Below, in pieces: positions 6,343-8,706 of a DNA stretch of 8,706 nt. The DNA lies in contig JALWRU010000057.1 of assembly GCA_026994095.1 (NCBI GenBank), positions 1 through 8,706 of the forward strand. The letters are read 5' to 3'. This DNA comes from Nitrospira sp. (GTDB lineage: Bacteria; Nitrospirota; JACRHL01). The notes under the pieces were generated by a model that was given only the letters and a program-made list of their open reading frames with translations, did no database searches and was not told where the DNA came from. Made by a program: the position numbers and the translations under genes. Within the stretch, counting starts at the first letter, position 1. Each line of letters starts with the position of its first letter.

Positions 6343-8181
6343 CTAGAACAGGTCCATATCGTTAAAGTCGCCAGCAGGGGCCGGTTGACTGCTTCCTCCT
6401 GCCGCCGGGTCGCCACCACTGGGTGAACTGCTTTTGGTGTTGTTGTTGCTCTGATGTTTGTTGCCCCACACCACCGACTCCAGCGAGCTGATCAAGTCCC
6501 TGAGGCCGGTCACTTCCGAGCTGAGCACTTCACCAGAAGTGGCCGAGGTCTCGGCGTTACTGGCAGCCTGCTGGGTGACCTGCTCCATCTGCTGCATGGC
6601 ATGGCTGATCTGGCTGATCACCGTCGACTGCTCCGAGCTGCCCTCGGCAATCCGCTCCACCAGACCCGACATTTCAACCGCCCGCCCGGTAATCAGCTCC
6701 AGCGCCTCACCGGCGGAGGCCATGATTTCCACACCCTTAACGGCCCGGTCAGTGCTTTCAGAGATCATTGCGCCGGTCTCCTTGGCAGCAGCAGCAGAGC
6801 GCTGGGCCAGGTTACGGACCTCATCGGCCACCACCGCAAAACCCATTCCGGCTTCACCGGCACGGGCTGCTTCCACCGCCGCATTCAATGCCAGAATGTT
6901 GGTCTGGAAGGCGATGTCATCGATGATGTTAATCACCTTGGCAATCTCTTCAGATGAACTCTGAATCTGGTGCATGGCCTCGGCCATGACCGTCATCTGC
7001 TCATTGCCGGAAGTGGCCGCAGCTTTGGTCTCGTGGGCCAATGTGCGGGCGCTGTCAGCATCCTGGGCGTTACGCTGGGTCTTGTCAGACAACTCAATCA
7101 TGGTGGCCGAGGTCTCTTCAATTGAGGCCGCCTGTTCAGACGCCCCTTCCGCCTGCTGCATGCTGGCTTCAGAGATGTTCACACAGGTGCTGGACACCTT
7201 CTCGGAGCCGGCAGTCAAGCCACTCATAATCTTCAGCAGCGGCCCGACAATACTGCGGGACATGATCCAACCCAGCAGGATGCTGACAGCAATTGCGATG
7301 ATCGACATCACAATCATCATAAACTGGGCATCCGAGCCGATCTGCGAGATCACCCCCTGTACCGCGTTCATTTTATCCGACTGGGCGGCCATCATGTCGG
7401 CAGCCTCTTTATGCAGGCCAATGCCCACTTCAATAAGCTCATCCATACCGGCGTGGGCCGCATCCGACGACTCGTTGGCCAACAGCACCATGTCCATGGC
7501 GCTACGGGCTACCTGGATAAACTGGGCGTGAACCTCCTGAATCAACTCATAGTTGACCGTTCCAACAACCTGCTCCTGCAAGGTATTAAACTCGTCCAGC
7601 AGCTCTGGAGAGCTGGCGCTCACATAGCGGAATGCGGTCAAAACCTGACTGAACACTACCGCCTGCTCGGTACCAGACAGGCCAGCCAACCGTACTACCG
7701 CCATCATGCGCGGGGTCGTCTGGGACAGTTCGGCCAGCAGGTTCTGGGCGCTGGAGCGCTGCTCCAGACTTTGCAGGTGCCGGTCCATCATGGTATGAGC
7801 CGAGTCGGAGAACTTGTCCGTCATGCTCACCATTTTCTCAAGCTTGCTGCGCTCGCCTGCTTGCAGCTCCTTGCCAAGCACGGTGCTCAAACCGACCTTG
7901 GCTGCGTCGATGTGATTATCAAACTTCTGCCGCAGGGCCGGAAGTGCTTCCACCTCCAGTACCGACATATACTCGCCGGTCATGTCCTGGGCTTTGAGCA
8001 GCGAGTCCTTGATATCACCCGCTAAACGGCTGTGCTCAATCTGCTCTGACAGGCTCTGCTCGGTATAGGACAGAATGCGGTTGATGCTGTTGACTGCAAG
8101 CCCGGCAGTGATTGCCACCATAACGGCGACCGTCAAAAACGCCCCGACTACTTTTTGCATCAATGTCATGTTTTTTAACAT
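6343..8181 (-). CDS. Methyl-accepting chemotaxis protein, helical sensor domain, no complete HAMP
   Basis: This 612-residue inner-membrane chemoreceptor controls CheA through CheW. Transmembrane helix 1 is at about 11-30 and helix 2 at about 286-305. The roughly 255-residue periplasmic sensor between them looks all-helical, with the length of a helical bimodular (HBM) domain; its ligand cannot be read from sequence. After helix 2, SRSIVGPLLKIMSGL resembles the first HAMP helix but leads straight into the signalling coil, with no second HAMP helix. The methylation helix includes AASIEETSAT (351-360), which fits the methylation consensus, and EQ at 349-350, a possible deamidation site. The conserved hairpin tip is at about 420-468 (DDIAFQTNILALNAAVEAAR, then GMGFAVVADEVRNLAQRS). 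A flexible tail (573-612) ends in GDFNDMDLF. ATG 8179-8181 has a good AAGGGA site (8190-8195) 8 nt upstream. It lies 40 bp after cheW. Confidence 0.95.
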   Translation of the reverse strand: MLKNMTLMQKVVGAFLTVAVMVAITAGLAVNSINRILSYTEQSLSEQIEHSRLAGDIKDSLLKAQDMTGEYMSVLEVEALPALRQKFDNHIDAAKVGLSTVLGKELQAGERSKLEKMVSMTDKFSDSAHTMMDRHLQSLEQRSSAQNLLAELSQTTPRMMAVVRLAGLSGTEQAVVFSQVLTAFRYVSASSPELLDEFNTLQEQVVGTVNYELIQEVHAQFIQVARSAMDMVLLANESSDAAHAGMDELIEVGIGLHKEAADMMAAQSDKMNAVQGVISQIGSDAQFMMIVMSIIAIAVSILLGWIMSRSIVGPLLKIMSGLTAGSEKVSSTCVNISEASMQQAEGASEQAASIEETSATMIELSDKTQRNAQDADSARTLAHETKAAATSGNEQMTVMAEAMHQIQSSSEEIAKVINIIDDIAFQTNILALNAAVEAARAGEAGMGFAVVADEVRNLAQRSAAAAKETGAMISESTDRAVKGVEIMASAGEALELITGRAVEMSGLVERIAEGSSEQSTVISQISHAMQQMEQVTQQAASNAETSATSGEVLSSEVTGLRDLISSLESVVWGNKHQSNNNTKSSSPSGGDPAAGGSSQPAPAGDFNDMDLF

Positions 8182-8221
8182 TTTTCTATTCCCTTAGAAG
8201 GCCCCATCAAAAGTCCAATGA

Positions 8222-8706
8222 TTAAATGAGTCCGTTGGACCCGTGGTAGGCGTCGTCCGCCAGCATCTTTTCAATATCAATCAATACCCGCACATGGCCG
8301 TCTTCTGTGGATACCCCGGAGACGCTGTCGCCTACCAGCGCGTCGCCACAGGGGGGCGGTGCAAAAATCGTTTGCGGCTTGATTCGAGCCACGTCGCACA
8401 CTCCGTCCACCACAATGCCCATCAAGACCTTGTCCGACTCACCTTCCAGCTCCAGCACCACGATGCTGGTGCGGTCGGTGTAGTCCACCACCGGCAAGCC
8501 GTATTTGATGCGCATGTCCACTACCGGGACCACACTGCCACGCAGATTCAGGACCCCCTTCATGTGCGCAGGCAAATTCGGTAGCTGGGTCACCGGACCC
8601 ACGCTGATAATTTCGCGCACCTGTTGCACCGGCACGGCATACTCTTCATCGACCACCTGAAAGGTGAGGTATTTGTCGGCCCACTCCTGGTCCTTCTTGC
8701 TGTCGT
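8222..8706 (-). CDS. cheW: Chemotaxis coupling protein CheW (5' end outside window)
   Basis: CheW is a cytoplasmic adaptor that links chemoreceptors to the CheA kinase. 160 codons and a TAA stop are visible, and the frame stays open to the window edge. The protein therefore starts upstream of the often-chosen internal GTG near 8656: the CheW fold begins earlier, at DKYLTFQVVDEEYAV (codons around 8640-8685). Conserved features include VREIISVGPVTQLPN, then GVLNLRGSVVPVVDMRIKYGL, which contains the receptor- and CheA-binding Arg of NLRG, and later GIVVDGVCDV. The end, VLIDIEKML followed by a short tail, is typical of CheW. Nearly the whole domain is present; probably only a few N-terminal residues are missing. 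It is the first visible gene of the cheW-mcp-cheD-cheB run. Confidence 0.94.
   Translation of the reverse strand, partial: DSKKDQEWADKYLTFQVVDEEYAVPVQQVREIISVGPVTQLPNLPAHMKGVLNLRGSVVPVVDMRIKYGLPVVDYTDRTSIVVLELEGESDKVLMGIVVDGVCDVARIKPQTIFAPPPCGDALVGDSVSGVSTEDGHVRVLIDIEKMLADDAYHGSNGLI

Noticed and set aside
6454..7531. Several open frames on the + strand opposite mcp
   Set aside because: They are antisense to a strongly conserved receptor signalling domain and show low-complexity Ala/Ser-rich translations typical of shadows.

Overview
The window looks like chromosomal DNA from a GC-rich proteobacterium, most likely a gammaproteobacterium. This rests on the gene content, the protein similarities I recognise by eye, and tight gene packing. 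I cannot name a genus. There is no sign of a mobile element, CRISPR array, rRNA or tRNA.

Left part, + strand (1-2580). The window opens in the last 38 codons of cysS (cysteinyl-tRNA synthetase). Two membrane-linked genes follow: a DUF898 (YjgN-type) multi-pass membrane protein with a long proline-rich N-terminus, and an M48-family zinc metalloprotease with an unassigned N-terminal domain and one transmembrane anchor. They are 39 bp apart and probably co-transcribed. No defined function is known to me for such a pair, and it is the least understood part of the window.

Middle, - strand (2585-4667). thrS (threonyl-tRNA synthetase) converges on the protease gene with only 4 bp between the two stop codons. 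The enzyme has intact editing and zinc-binding residues. It lacks the N-terminal TGS domain, has an unusual motif 2, and is not followed by infC as in enteric bacteria. Its 223-bp upstream region holds a strong imperfect hairpin, a second smaller inverted repeat and a short 12-bp tandem repeat.

Right part, - strand (4668-8706). A chemotaxis cluster is read in the order cheW (5' end outside the window), mcp, cheD, cheB, with gaps of 40, 29 and 2 bp, so it is very likely one operon. The receptor senses a signal and CheW couples it to the CheA kinase (not in the window). CheD deamidates and CheB demethylates or deamidates receptor glutamyl/glutaminyl sites for adaptation. cheA, cheY and cheR are not seen and may lie beyond the right edge. 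The receptor lacks a complete HAMP domain and ends in an acidic, Phe-terminated tail that is not the standard CheR-docking pentapeptide.

Most of the window is ordinary housekeeping and chemotaxis content. The best leads are the DUF898-M48 pair with its C9 tract near the start codon, and the TGS-less ThrRS with its structured leader.
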